Assembly: GCA_018417955.1 (NCBI GenBank)
Contig: JACTVC010000012.1
Span: 868,001 to 932,000 of the forward strand
Direction of reading: 5' to 3'
DNA length: 64,000 bases
DNA from: Laccaria trichodermophora
Lineage: Eukaryota; Basidiomycota; Agaricomycetes; Agaricales; Hydnangiaceae
In this document: piece after piece, positions 47,664 through 59,103 of the stretch
Position numbering within the stretch: the stretch's first letter is position 1
Layout of the letters: each line of letters opens with the position of its first letter
Position numbers and translations under genes: made by a program
Notes under the pieces: model-generated
What the model saw: the letters and a program-made list of their open reading frames with translations, nothing else
Told to the model about the DNA's origin: nothing
The model's database searches: none

Positions 47664-49193
47664 ATGGATCGACTAACTGGGCGCACAACAAGGCACGGAG
47701 CCAAAAAACCCAAGGTTTTGAAGGGGACAGACATACCATCCCTAGCAAAGTACATCAAATCAGATGGATGCAAGAATATTGTCTTGATGGTTTGTCCACT
47801 CTCGTTAACGTTATCGGCTGTGGGTTGGCTCACATGGACACTTTTGCAGTTAGGCGCTGGTAAGCAGGCCTTTAGTCAAGGGCCGGAGGCACAGAACTGC
47901 TTCTGAAATACTCCTTTTTTTTTACGCAAGGCGTAAGCACTTCTGCAGGGATCCCCGACTTCAGATCTCCGAAAACAGGCCAGTCGAGGTCCTCGCATCA
48001 CCTGTTTGTCTGATCTCATCCAATTAATGCAGGGCTCTATGTAAGTTTCCTATGTATGTCATCATGCGACAGACTTCAAGAACACCCTATTGAAGTCTAA
48101 CCTCGCTCGACTCAATCTGCCTCACCCAGAAGCAGTCTTTGAGATCAGTTTCTTCCGCCGTAATCCTGTCCCTTGTGCGTCCCAAAGTCTATCAGAGGAA
48201 TTGAAATAAACAAATTTTCTAATCTTGCAAAGTTTACACTCTTGCACATGAACTTTATCCAGGAAAATTCCGTCCGACGATTGCACACTCCTTCATTCGT
48301 CTCCTTGCGGAGCACTCCCTTTTATACCAGTGTTTTACCCAGAATATCGATACCCTTGAACGAAGGGCTGGCGTCCCGGACGGGAAGATCATTGAAGCGC
48401 ACGGCAGTTTCGCGACCCAGCGCTGTATCGAGTGCGAGGAGCCATTCGATGACGAGGTGATGAAGCAACATATCAAAGATAAGAAAATCGCAATTTGTGA
48501 GGAGTGCGGTGGGCTAGTCAAACCGGATATAGTCTTCTTCGGAGAATCAGTTTGTGGTTTCTTCGTCCCACCTCTCACTCAGCGTTCTGATCCGAAACTT
48601 AGCTTCCGATTAATTTCATCCGTGCCATCCCCCTACTGCAAGAGGCGGATTTGCTGATTGTCATGGGGACATCTTTGACTGTTCAGCCTTTCGCTTCGCT
48701 GGCCGAGAGGGTTGACAACTCGTGTCCTCGCGTGCTAATCAATCTCGACCGCGTTGGTAGTATTGGAAGCAGGTCTGACGATGTCGTACTGCTAGGAAAA
48801 TGTGACGACATCGTTCGCGACCTCTGCAAAGAACTTGGTTGGGAAGACGAACTACTTAAATTGTGGCGTGAAACTGAGGACACCGTTGAAAAGGAGGACG
48901 TTGATGGAAAATCTAAATTAGGGACCTTAGTCGGGGCGGACGAAGAAGTCGAGAATCTCACAGCTGCAATCGAGAAAAGCTTGGCTCTGAACGAGACGGC
49001 TGTAGAGCCTGCGAATGTGGATGCGCGTTCGGCACAGAAGGACTCTATATCACTCTCAGATTCCTCGATAGCTGACCCTCGTGATGACGGGAAATTGAAG
49101 ATACCAGCGCCTTTGACACCACCACCTAAAGATATCGAGAAAACCACACCTGAAAGTTCTCCGAAGTTGGAGGGGCGACCTCAAGACAAGTAA
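47664..49193 (+). CDS. HST2: NAD-dependent protein deacetylase, Hst2/SIRT2-type sirtuin
   Basis: It removes acyl groups from lysine using NAD+, releasing nicotinamide and O-acyl-ADP-ribose; Hst2/SIRT2 enzymes act on histone and tubulin-like substrates in cytosol and nucleus. Seven exons: 47664-47789, 47850-47859 (10 nt), 47931-47978, 48033-48040 (8 nt), 48096-48174, 48233-48549, 48603-49193; 392 residues. Seen: NAD loop LGAGVSTSAGIPDFRSPKTG (43-62), FYTLAHELYPGKFRPTIAHS, FTQNIDTLERRAG (125-137), catalytic AHGSF (His147), zinc cysteines C155/C158 and C179/C182, KPDIVFFGES, then IVMGTSLTVQPFASL and RVLINLDRVG. The C-terminal 85 residues are acidic and unconserved. The intron after 47978 starts GC, not GT; all others are GT-AG. 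The symbol is by family and is not proven orthology. Confidence 0.9.
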
Positions 49194-50073
49194 TTTGAAT
49201 ATAGGCTGGTGACTCCAGAAGCTTCAGATTATGGATGTGCAGTCTTCTCACAATGCTTCAAATACCTGTACTTTTATTCTTCTCTAGCACCCAAAGGGCT
49301 CAGATTCCATAGGGCTCAGATTCTTGTACATTATTGATAAACGGTTGATATCAAGTAGTAAGAACAATAAAGTGAATCCACTGAACACCATGCATCAAGC
49401 CTCATATGAGGTCGTGTTTGCCTCACATACTACCCCAATTTTCCGGCACTATCCTTGCAGCGGAAGGAGTCCCCACAGAGGCACGTCTGAAACCACTCGA
49501 CGTTTTAGTTAATATTGCCCCTAGCATCAAAGCATACTGCGAGAAACGGTCATTCGATATCACCATCACCCTGCCAGCCAAAGCCGACAGATGGCAACTA
49601 ATCAAGGTCATCCCGGGACTGGGCAGCGGTCCGACACACCCTTCAAGAGTGGGTTTCGCAAGGAGCGATTCAAGAAGGGTGTCCGGTTTAGGCAAAAATC
49701 TGGAGCAAGCACACGGGAGAGAAAGACAGAATATAGAGCGGAAATTCGCAAAGAGAGAGAAGTGACAAGACGGCAGCCATCAAAAGTTGGAAAGGATCTT
49801 AAAGTCCAAGAGATGAGACAAGATGAATATCATTTACAGTCGTTCTTGACAGCGTGGCGCTACATTTTGGCGATGAAAAATAGAAAAAAAGAAAGAATGC
49901 GTTAGGAGCAGAAAAAAAAGGAGACGGGCGACGCCAGCGGGAGATGACGAGATAGAAAGGAGAAATGCGAAGAAAGACGATGGTGATTATGAAAAGAGAC
50001 TACACCTGGAGAGTCGGACTGTCCCAAAAATAGTTCGGAGAACAAATGAAGAAAGTATCACCGATGCCCACTT
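49194..50073. other. Intergenic, converging 3' ends
   Basis: Open frames of about 100 codons exist near 49406-49905, but they share no recognised motif and show no splice-supported extension. An AATAAA occurs near 49366-49371. I see no gene I can support. Confidence 0.45.
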
Positions 50074-53000
50074 TCACTGATGAAGGTTTGGATCATTAAC
50101 GCCGGGGGCGGGATAGGCGTTCATAATGCTGGCAAACGTTGATGGGATCTGCGAAGTCGGCGACGTCACTGCTGTGCCATCTTGTGATATGTATTGTAGA
50201 GGTCCGCCTTGAGCAGCTTGTGGGGATGCCTGGAGTAGTGCAGCCTGCTGCTGCGCACGGGCATTTGGCGCACGCGAACTCTGTCGTGTCTTCCTTGTCG
50301 ATGCGACTGGTGCACTCAAACTTCCCGAAGAGTTCCTCGTCATCCTCCCCGACCCAGACCCAGACGCAACAGACGCGGACGGAGAAGGCTGGTACTCTTG
50401 GAAGTTGATGTCTGCAGAGGAAGGCAGCAGTGGAAGCATGCCGAGCTGTGACGTTTCCTCTTGCATACCAGGGTCTATCGCTTGTTGTTTGGCTTGCTGG
50501 ACGGCTTGCTGCTGCTTGCGCTGAGCCTCAGCCTGAGCAACAATATGCTGAGGGTAATGTGCCAGCCCCTTGGGAGTGTTGGGGTTGGTGGTTACGTCCC
50601 TCTTCAATTTTTCCCGCTCGGAAGGGTAGTAGGCACCGATCGGCAATGACGCATCATACTCTTCGGGTAGGGCAGGAATGACGGCTGCATGTCGTCCTCC
50701 AAGAGGCCTTGACGAGAGAGTAAGCTTTATAGAAAACAGATATGTTTAAAGCTCAGTTTTACTTACCCTCCTTCTACGAAAGTCTGCCACACATAATCTC
50801 TGAGTCGATCAGCGTTAGGTAGCTCCTGTATAAGGTGCTTGATCGTGTTCTGCCCAAGACCAAAGAAGTCAGGACCTGAGACCGAGTTTGAATGTTGGCG
50901 GTTGCGAATGGCATTTGCCTGTTTGACGATGTTGGACCACGCCCCTGTTGCCGTCCCAGCAATGACAGGTCTGTCTGGGACGTCTGAGGGTACGATTTGA
51001 AACTTGGGCCCATCACCACCGTCAAGAATTGTACAGTGATAGACTACCTCGATGCCAGGGTCAACAGTTGACAGGTACCGCCTAACATGGCAACAAAGGC
51101 ATTAGCATCAGAGGGCAGAACCAAACAATGAAACTGACCTCGTGACTTCATAACCAACGGGAAAGATGTATCGCTCTGTATGAAAGTGTTCTCGCATACA
51201 TACAATCCCGAGGTTGATGACAGTCATAATACCAACATTCAAAGGCAGCATTGGCTGGCCCTTCTTGTCGCGAGGCACCATAGGAATGCTGAAGCTTTTG
51301 GACGTGACAGTGTGGGCCTTTAGTCGTTTGGGCTTAGCATGTCGCTGGACATCACTGGTTGAACGTTGTTGTGGCTGTCCCTGCTGCGGGGGAGGTTGAA
51401 GGGGGGGAGGCATGTAACCAGGACCATACATTCCTGGAGCAGGTCCCAAAGGAGAAGCGAGGAAGAAATATGGATTCGCATAAGGATTGCCGTAGGTCGG
51501 TGTATTGGGAGTACCAGGCGTTGTTGGGCTAGGGTAATACATGGAGTATGGGTTCATGCCCATCATAGGAGGAATGCCAGTGGGCGACCCATGCATCTTC
51601 GACATCATTGCCGTGCTCAAACTCAGATAGGGATTCGCACTAAGATTTGAGCTGGGGGTAGAAGGGGTGCTGCTGGTGCTGCTGGAAGATTGAGCGACAC
51701 CGCCTTGGTTCTTGGTGTTGATAGAGGTCCCCACAGTAGCAGAGCTCGATGATCCAGCATAGAGGCTGGGGTCGAGGTTAGGATCGATATTTGGATCGAG
51801 AGGGGGAGATGCACTGTTGTTCGCAGATTGTTTGGCAGCATTCTGAGCTGCGATAGCAGCCTCTGCAACTTTCACGATGTCCAAAGTTAGCGTAGGGTGT
51901 GCCTCCACAGAAGTCTCGGTCATTGTCTCTCGAACAACTTCCTTTGAAGTCTGTTCAATAGTCTCCTTGGGAGCCGCTTGGACGATCCCATTGTGTAACT
52001 GCACGTTAACTTCTGCAAGACCCTCCACGGCACTCGCCTGAGGATTATCTTCGGCAGTCCGCAGTGACGAAGATCCTGGAGCAGATTTGAGCGAAGGAGG
52101 TGATATAGAAGCTTCAAGTTCTGCGGGAGACGTTGGTTCCGTTGCAGCCGCGCCCATCGTCGCATCTACAATTGGAGACGGAGACGGCGCGTCGGTAGAA
52201 GCTGCGGAGGCGGAGGGAGGCGGAGGGTCAGCCGGTGAGGGGGATCGCTGAGAAGACTCATGAACATGGGATGGCGAACGAATGTGAGCAGAACCAGAAG
52301 TTGCAGATGCAGCTATATCAGGGACCTCCTGGACTCCTGATACGATTTCCGGCTGAGCTTCACCTTCCATCCGGAAGTCCATAGAATGGTCTTCTTGTAA
52401 GGCAGAGGGAGGGGAAGACGGCGATACTCGCACAGAACTGGACGAATTTTCCACATGCGCCGGGGAGGTGAGCTCGTCAGAAGATTGTAAGGTTGGCTCA
52501 CGTTGGCTTTCAGCTTTGGCAGCCTTAGCAGCCGCAGCCTTTTCGCTTCGAGTAGTCCGACTTGCGTTACGTGAACTGACCCTTCGAGCAGCCTGAGAAG
52601 TGGGACGAGGCGATGGCCCTTGACCTTCAACAACCTCGTGGTGAGAGTCTTTGTTATGACGTCGAGACCTTGTTCCCCTCCTAGGTGGCGCAGGGTTCGT
52701 TTCTAGCTCGACTGGATTGTGGATTTCTTGAGGAAGCTCTTCACGATCACCAGCCTCGTAGGCCTGATCCTGCGCAGAATTTGGCGCATACTGGAGTGCA
52801 AGACCATCATTCAGATGTGAATTAGCTGGAGAACGAGGGTGATACTCTGGTGACTGAGAACGTGGTATGTGATGGCGTGGCGACTGGGGCTGATGTTGGG
52901 ATTGAAATGGAGAAGGTGGTTGTGGAGGGGGGTTAGCGTATGAATGAGGATGAGAATGCGATGGCGACTGTTGATGTTGACCTCGTGACGATGAAGAGGA

Positions 53001-53937
53001 AGCTATGGCATTGTGCGTCACTGGTGAGACCACACGGTCCGAATGAGGAGAAGGCGACGAGACTTGCGAGTTCACGCGAAGCCTTGTGCTGGTGCCGGAC
53101 GATACGGGAGACGAGCTATGACGCGGGGAAACCGATGGACCACTTTGATGAGCAAAAGGAGTGTAGTTCATCACAGATTGTGAAGAAGAGCTTCCGTTTG
53201 ATTCCTTTCCTTTGTGATTGTTAGCTTCTAGACGAGAAGCGTAATTCCTACGACTACCTTTCCTATACTCTCGGGCCTCCTCCTCAAGACGTTCCCTCCA
53301 TTCCTCCTCTTCTTTGCGACGAGCTTCAGGCCCAACATGTCGCGAAGAAAGAATTGGGTACACATCGTCATCTGCATCATCCTCAGCAATAGCTTGGCGA
53401 AGGTTTTCAACAAATGAGGTCCGAGCTCGTGCATTCAGCAGATTACGCGGAAGGGCACTAGAGCTTGGCTGAGGCGCAGGAATTTGCGATGAACTTGGGG
53501 AGCCATTGGCGTGGTGAGGTGACTCCAGCTCCATGATTCGCTCAAGGAGGTAGCTAGATAGCATAGTCAATACGCGGCAAAGGCATACATCCAAAAGCCT
53601 AAACGCACTCTCGTTCTTCTCGCATTCTGACATTGCGCTCCCCGGAGCGTTGTAGCTCATTGTTCGTTTCCTTATGTTTCTGCGTCAATACGGTGTCAGG
53701 CCTCTTTCTCATCAAGAGAAAGAGAACGATATTTACACTAACCTCCTCAAGCTCGAAAAATCTTCTTTTGAGCTTTTTATACTTCTCGGTGAGGTTTTGA
53801 TCATCTTTTGATTTTTGTTGGGGTAGCGGCGCAGGGAGTCCTGAAGATAAAGGGGTTGGAACAGGTGGAGGGCCCATTACGACGTCTCTGTCGGAGGGCG
53901 GGCCCATGGCGCCAGGCGTCGAGCGACGACGGTTCAT
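50074..53937 (-). CDS. FYRN/FYRC-domain nuclear protein with N-terminal coiled coil
   Basis: This is probably a chromatin-associated factor (TBRG1-like; FY-rich domains are also found in trithorax-group methyltransferases). Five exons: 53937-53743, 53679-53609, 53553-51139, 51081-50767, 50707-50074; 1,209 residues. A coiled coil at about 48-110 (LTEKYKKLKRRFFELEEKHK, then RNVRMREERDYLLERIMELE) resembles the short KYKKLK coils of INO80-complex subunits. About 700 residues of Ser/Pro/Gln-rich disordered sequence follow. Then come FYRN (PLNVGIMTVINLGIVCMREH, YIFPVGYEVTRRYLSTVDPG) and FYRC (FQIVPSDVPDRPVIAGTATG, FFGLGQNTIKHLIQELPNAD). The tail is Gln/Ala-rich, ending PAPGVNDPNLHQ. The ATG at 53937 gives MNRRRSTPGAMGPPSDRDVV. 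Histone-mark reading is inferred only from the domains. Confidence 0.85.
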
Positions 53938-56030
53938 TGGGTGGGGAAGAGCAAAAATGATGGAGGTCGTTCGGGAAAGAGATGTTCTGACGGCGCAATT
54001 GGCGAATGTCCAAAAACCCAGAAACTGGGCAACTCCAAACTCAGCCAAATAGAGTGCAACCACGATGGCATGCGTTACAAACACACACATACAACAACTT
54101 AAAAATGCGCACTCTTCTCTGATTCTTTCTCCGGTCAGCTCGATAGTCGTCGGCGGTTTTTTTCAAAGTGTGCTAACTGATTTCACAGCCAAAAAAAAAG
54201 GGGAGAAAAACGGTCTCCTGGGTCAAAGCAACCAACAAACACGTCAGATCTACACATTCACCGATCGGGAAGTGGCGTCGAACGAGGCAACGACCCTTCA
54301 GACTCCGAAACCTTGCTTATTCACCTATACTCAGCCTCATTTGTGAAAGCACCCCTCCTGGCTGTCTTCGCTACGATGAGGCGTCATCCATAACACCTTC
54401 AGGCCGTACATGAAGCGTTCCTTTCCAGGCTGCGAGAAGCTTGTGTTCGTAAGAAACATCGAGTTTCAGTACCCGGTGCACTGATTTAGCAAAGTCCACC
54501 CTAACCTGGAGAACACCATCCAAATAGCGCATGACCCTCAGGGATTAAACACGCCCCAGATTGGGTGCCACCTTGCCTCTCCGACGCTGCAAAATCTCTT
54601 ACACATGACTCAGATCAGGGCTCTCAAAGACCGAATCTTCAATCGATTGTCAGTTGGAAAAGAACGGTCAAGAGATTGGATATAAAGTGTTGACTCTTGT
54701 TGTCAATCGGCATCATGGAATACAAAAATACAAGCCTGATCGGAATACTGCCGACTCTCGAATGTTCGGCCTCGTATTTGACTTGGCAACCTCCGCAAGC
54801 TCCAGACCCCCTGTATTAGGACGATTCGAGGCTCACGAGCGACGAAGAAACGCTACACTCAACATATAATATATGAAGAACTTGATAACCTTGCAACTTG
54901 GTCTGTTGGGTCATGATCAAACAATCATTATCCGAATACTCAACTCGATAAGGAGGAACGCATGCTCGGCCGACCACGGTGGACCTCGGTGAACTACGTA
55001 GGAAAAAAGCACGTGCGGCTGCATCGCAGAAGCAGCCTAGGTAGCTGGTGGAACACTGATTGTTCCAGATGAAGACAAGCGATAAAATGTACTTCCTTCC
55101 TTCCGGATCTAAAATTAAACTGACTCCTAGCTCGCACATTGGTCCAGATATGTAACAGATTTTCTCCCTAATATGTACTACGCAAAGCGCCTACTCATAG
55201 CAAATCCATAGCCCAACTGTGAGGCAAACAACGACCTTGCATAGGCCAGATCAATAAACAACCTTGTTATCTCACGAGAACATGCACATCTGTTGTGCGC
55301 CAACCACAAGCCACATCGCATGTGTCACTGAGCATGGAAATCACCGTTTCTGTTCTGCCCTTGTGATATGAAATTACGAGGTGCTGTCAAGCTCCCATGA
55401 CCTCCGATTGTATGTAAAGCATCCATTTCCGCGTTTTCCTGAAGTTGAATTTCAGATGGGCGACGACGATCCTTACCAAACTCCCACCTCAACGCCCGAA
55501 TTCTCAGTGACCCGTGAATCATGGTACACTTGCTCCGATCAAGGCTTATCTCGTTCATTTCGAGTCTCCTTCAAGTTGAGCATGACGCGCTGCTCCACGA
55601 GGTGTTCTTCATCATTAAGAGGTCGAAAGTCCCCGGATTTATATAACACGACAAATTAGGAGAAGCGAGTTTTCCCGGTGTTTTTAAAAATGTTCAGATG
55701 CGTAAGTTGGAGATAAGGGCGGGGTATGATTTTGTATATGATTACTGTGTGTGGGGATAATAAGCTCGCAGAGAATCCGCAGTCATCAAGGGGGCCCGCA
55801 GAAGAAAAGTGGAATAAGGCGTCACTGGATCCAGCTATGCTCAAAAATTCGGCTTTCCAAAACATACTACTAGTAGCTCATTTTTTGAAAAGATGCACCA
55901 GGGACACTAAAATACACAGCTTGCCTCGAGGTCATGACAAAGTTACGACCCGTTCGGGAGTCCGTGGCCACTGATTTTCGGGCCAAAGCGATAGCCCGAA
56001 CTTAGCCACCCTTCGTCAGCTCTTGGTACC
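53938..56030. other. 2.1-kb interval without a recognised gene
   Basis: Both strands were read for frames, splice-linked exons and known motifs. Only short unlinked open frames were found (for example near 54065-54346 and 55381-55659). The left end is the promoter of the FYR gene. The sequence has normal CpG content, unlike the transposon bed, and no inverted or direct repeats were noticed. Confidence 0.45.
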
Positions 56031-56128
56031 GACCTAGTGGTGTAACGGCTTGCACATCTGGAGGATATAGAGGCATATCTGGGAAATCTTTCAACCAGAG
56101 GGTTCCTGTTCGACTCAGGACTGGGTCA
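56031..56128 (+). tRNA. tRNA-Glu-like unit 1 with insertion in the anticodon loop
   Basis: A complete cloverleaf can be drawn. The acceptor GACCTAG (56031-56037) pairs with CTGGGTC (56121-56127) in all seven positions, one by G-T. The D arm is GTG/CAC with loop TAACGGCTTG. The anticodon stem is TCTGG (56057-56061)/CCAGA (56095-56099). The T arm is TCCTG-TTCGACT-CAGGA (56104-56120). The D arm and stem closely resemble fungal tRNA-Glu (TGGTGTAACGGC…GCACATCTGG). The anticodon loop is 33 nt instead of 7; removing 26 nt at its 5' side would leave CTTTCAA (anticodon TTC), but that is not the usual intron position 37/38. It may be an unusual intron-bearing gene or a tRNA-derived relic. A T8 run follows at 56150. 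Confidence 0.5.
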
Positions 56129-56149
56129 TTGCGGAACGGTGACCCAAAG

Positions 56150-56157
56150 TTTTTTTT
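56150..56157 (+). terminator. Pol III-type T-run after tRNA-like unit 1
   Basis: Eight T residues lie about 22 bp after the 3' end of the cloverleaf, where a Pol III terminator would be expected. Confidence 0.45.
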
Positions 56158-56212
56158 CAGATTGAAGCTTTACATCAACGTTACCGGCAACCTTCGCTAG
56201 GGTTTCAGTAAC

Positions 56213-56303
56213 AACGGAGTAGTGTAACGGCACATCTTCTGGATCGTAGTGGCTGGGAAGCTCCGCCAACCAGAAGGTCCCTGTTCGATTCGGGACTGCG
56301 TTA
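56213..56303 (+). tRNA. tRNA-Glu-like unit 2 (degenerate)
   Basis: This is homologous to unit 1, including flanks and downstream T-run (56324-56328), so the whole segment of about 180 bp is a tandem duplication. AACGGAG (56213-56219) pairs with CTGCGTT (56296-56302) in six of seven positions. The TCTGG/CCAGA stem is kept, with 27 nt between its strands. The B box (TGTTCGATTCGGGAC) is intact, but the T stem has a mismatch, the D arm is shortened and no plausible anticodon with T33 is left. Probably a pseudogene. Confidence 0.4.
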
Positions 56304-56384
56304 TCATCGATGCGCATCGTAAATTTTTGCAGACTCAAATGCACTGACGGCAACGCGTTCATATATTGAAAATGTCCAAGCGCT

Positions 56385-57646
56385 CTACAAAGATTCCCTT
56401 CCGATCCATAGATCAATAAAATCCCTCGCTGCGTCGAATTGTTTCCCAAAGTTTTCTTCTGCACCAGCCTCATAGTCGAACGAATGTTCCAGACCCTCAA
56501 ATTCCACTAACTCTGTTGGGACACCCGCATCTTTGATCAGCGAATGCATAAGTCTAGATTCATGGATAGGAACAGCAGTATCAGCGGTCCCGTGCAAGAA
56601 CATGGTCGGCGGCCAGCTGGAAGTTACGCCGAGTTGAGGGAACAAGTTTCTATGTTGATCTGAAATTTTTGCCATCATGGCCTCATTCGAAGGAATGATA
56701 TCGGGATCAGCTTGACGCTGTTCCAATTCGACGCGCAAGATGGAGCTGAGACTTGGGTCGTGTTCTCCAGTGTAGTAATCCAAAAAAATTCCGAGTTGGA
56801 AGTAAAGGCGAACAAGAAGCATGCGAGGGTTTGCAGGGTATCCTGGAATGTGGAATGTATCTGGATGATACGCTAATGGGGAGTCAGAAATCGCTTGAAG
56901 CGTCGTTATGGAGGGATATAGATATTCTTGGAAATCAGCTGGGTCCAATATTTCGCGACCCCGAAAGAAGGGATCCTTCTTCGGCGAGAGGTAGGTTGGG
57001 GTCTAGCACGTTGAAAGGCTCAGGTTCCCTAACTTGGATTTTCAAAAATTGACGCCTACCAAGAGATCCCCGCCCATACCATACAAAGATAGAATTGCTT
57101 TGGGTTTAGGCGCGATGCAATTTATCGCAGCTAGGTATGCACAAAACCCTCCGGCACTCGAGCCAGAAACGACGATTGATTCGGGATCAACCTTGAACTT
57201 GATTTGTTCGTCTCCTGGTTTGGATGGCATCGTAAAAGAGAGAAGTGGATCTTTTAAAAATGCGAACAAGTCCTTTATGTCTTTCACAATATCATGCCCT
57301 GTAGCAGGAGGCAAAAGGCGATAATCTGCTGATATGAAGGCATGTCCAGATGATACGACACGTCCTAGAATACGAACCATCTCATGTCAGTCCAAGCGCC
57401 ATATGCGTCACAAAGAAATGGCCGAAACCGACTTTGTAGCCAAAGAGGGAACCAGCTTCGTCGGTTTCCAGCAGTCAATCCACCGCCGTGGAAGTATAGA
57501 ACGACTGATGCCGAGGGAATTGTGCTACTCGATTCTTCAGACGTTGGTGACTTTTCAGAAATAGGAGGCCAGATATCAAAGTATATTGGTAGGCCCTCTG
57601 GTGTTTCCTTGTAACAAACAGTGAGATGGTCTTCAATATCAGGCAT
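56385..57646 (-). CDS. Alpha/beta hydrolase, hormone-sensitive-lipase type (fold-3)
   Basis: This is a cytosolic carboxylesterase or lipase-like enzyme of the HSL/arylacetamide-deacetylase group. Three exons: 57646-57433, 57364-57060, 57002-56385; 378 residues. The oxyanion box YFHGGGL lies at 51-57, SADYRL at 83-88, and the nucleophile elbow GSSAGG with Ser about 141 follows in VVSGSSAGGFCAYLAAIN. The acid lies in MFLHGTADTAVPIHESRL and the His in FEGLEHSFDY. It has no signal peptide or membrane segment. The ATG at 57646 (MPDIEDHLTVCYKETPEGLP) is the first in frame. It shares a 384-bp divergent promoter with MDE1. The natural substrate is unknown. Confidence 0.85.
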
Positions 57647-58030
57647 TTTAATTCTTAAATGTTGCTTCACGAAAGGTGCATCAGAGGGCGCGAATATCGA
57701 CTCACTGATTTCGAGACCGTCTTGCGTTTTTTGGAGTCCGTGGCAATTTTTGCCCAGTGATATAACGCCTTGATTGTGCTATTATCCCCCGATCATCAAA
57801 GCCCGCTGATAATGGTATCAAACCACGTACAGTAGGGCTATGTACCAAATCGATGGTTATATGGATGGTGTCGCGTCTTGACGTTCTCCAGTCAATTTCT
57901 GTGACACACGTTTACCCGTCACGCCATCGCGTGGCAATTTTCGATCATCTCATCTGCATCCATCCTCCGATGATAAGATTACCCTCAACCACAGCCCATT
58001 CTCTTTCCCGTTATCGAAAGGACAGAAACC
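57647..58030. promoter_or_regulatory. Divergent promoter region, hydrolase / MDE1
   Basis: This 384-bp interval separates two start codons pointing away from each other. No TATA box or palindromic site stands out. Confidence 0.4.
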
Positions 58031-59103
58031 ATGGTATCTCAGGACGCTGACGCTTTGGTTACTTCCTCCGATCCACTACATGTGAGCTCTACCTCAACGC
58101 AGATCTTCACTGAGCTCACCTTCAGTGGGTCCAGCCTGCCAATCTCATCCCAGAACTCTGTCGATCCTTCTATCAGGTTTGTCTAGATAAAGTAATATAT
58201 CTGTCCACGCATTCAAGGAGTCGATAGCTAGGATGGGTTACAGGAACGGGCGGCGGCATCTGCATTCGGACTGGGTACGTTCGACTGTAGACATCGGTAG
58301 CCTCTCATTGACTCCCTCACAGCGACAAGGTCTTTATCGCACCATCTGGGGTGCAAAAAGAGCGCATAGAGTCCACCCATGTCTTTGTACTGCCTTACCC
58401 GCAGGCGGCTCCATCCCCACACACTGACCGAGCATTCCTTCGTCGTCCGGCGGTGAACCTCAAAGAATCTGCGTGTACACCATTATTCTGGAACTCTTTT
58501 GACCTGCGTAACGCCGGAAGCTGCATCCATACACATTCTCAGCATGCTGTGATGGCAACGCTTCTTTGGCCTGGGCCGGTCTTCACTATCTCACATCAGG
58601 TGCTTTTTATCTCATCAGTTCCCTTTGTCTGCTAACAGATATATAGGAGGTGATTTAAACTATTGCTTCCCGGTCTCCTCCACCTGACCGGAAAGTCCTG
58701 AAATAGATGATCAAAGGCGTGCGCGTCGGCGGTACCGGTGCCGCTCTTTCCTATCTGGATACGCTTGAGCTTCCGATCATTGAGAACACACCGAATGAAG
58801 AGGACCTCAAAGACAGCATGGCAGAAGCCATGATTAAGTATCCCGATGCTGCTGGTGTGCTAGTTCGTCGACATGGGGTTTATGTTTGGGGTGAGTTCTA
58901 GTCGAGTAACTACGTATCTACCGAATCTAATGATATGTTCAGGAAACGATTGGGAGAAAGCAAAAACTCAGACTGAGGTACTTAGCCTCAAGCACGCGTC
59001 TAGGCTGCATATCACTCATCTTTTCTAGTGCCTGGATTACCTTTTCGAAATGGGGGTGAGGATGAAGCTAGCTGGCCTTCCAACAGTCCTAAATGAAGCC
59101 TGA
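58031..59103 (+). CDS. MDE1: Methylthioribulose-1-phosphate dehydratase
   Basis: This zinc enzyme of the class II aldolase fold dehydrates 5-methylthioribulose 1-phosphate in the methionine salvage pathway, in the cytosol. Eight exons: 58031-58081, 58126-58176, 58228-58274, 58323-58599, 58647-58649 (GAG only), 58707-58890, 58943-58977, 59029-59103; 240 residues, the family length. Seen: [20 protein letters not shown] (35-54), [11 protein letters not shown], zinc ligands [10 protein letters not shown] (His119, His121) and [10 protein letters not shown] (His199), and ISHQ-E-MIKGVR, where Glu143 comes wholly from the 3-nt exon. By alignment this Glu corresponds to the catalytic Glu of human APIP. 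The downstream [15 protein letters not shown] and [20 protein letters not shown] also match the family. Confidence 0.9.

Noticed and set aside
49406..49905. Open frames of about 100-120 codons downstream of the sirtuin gene
   Set aside because: No motif, no splice-linked continuation, and overlap with the likely 3' untranslated regions of two converging genes.
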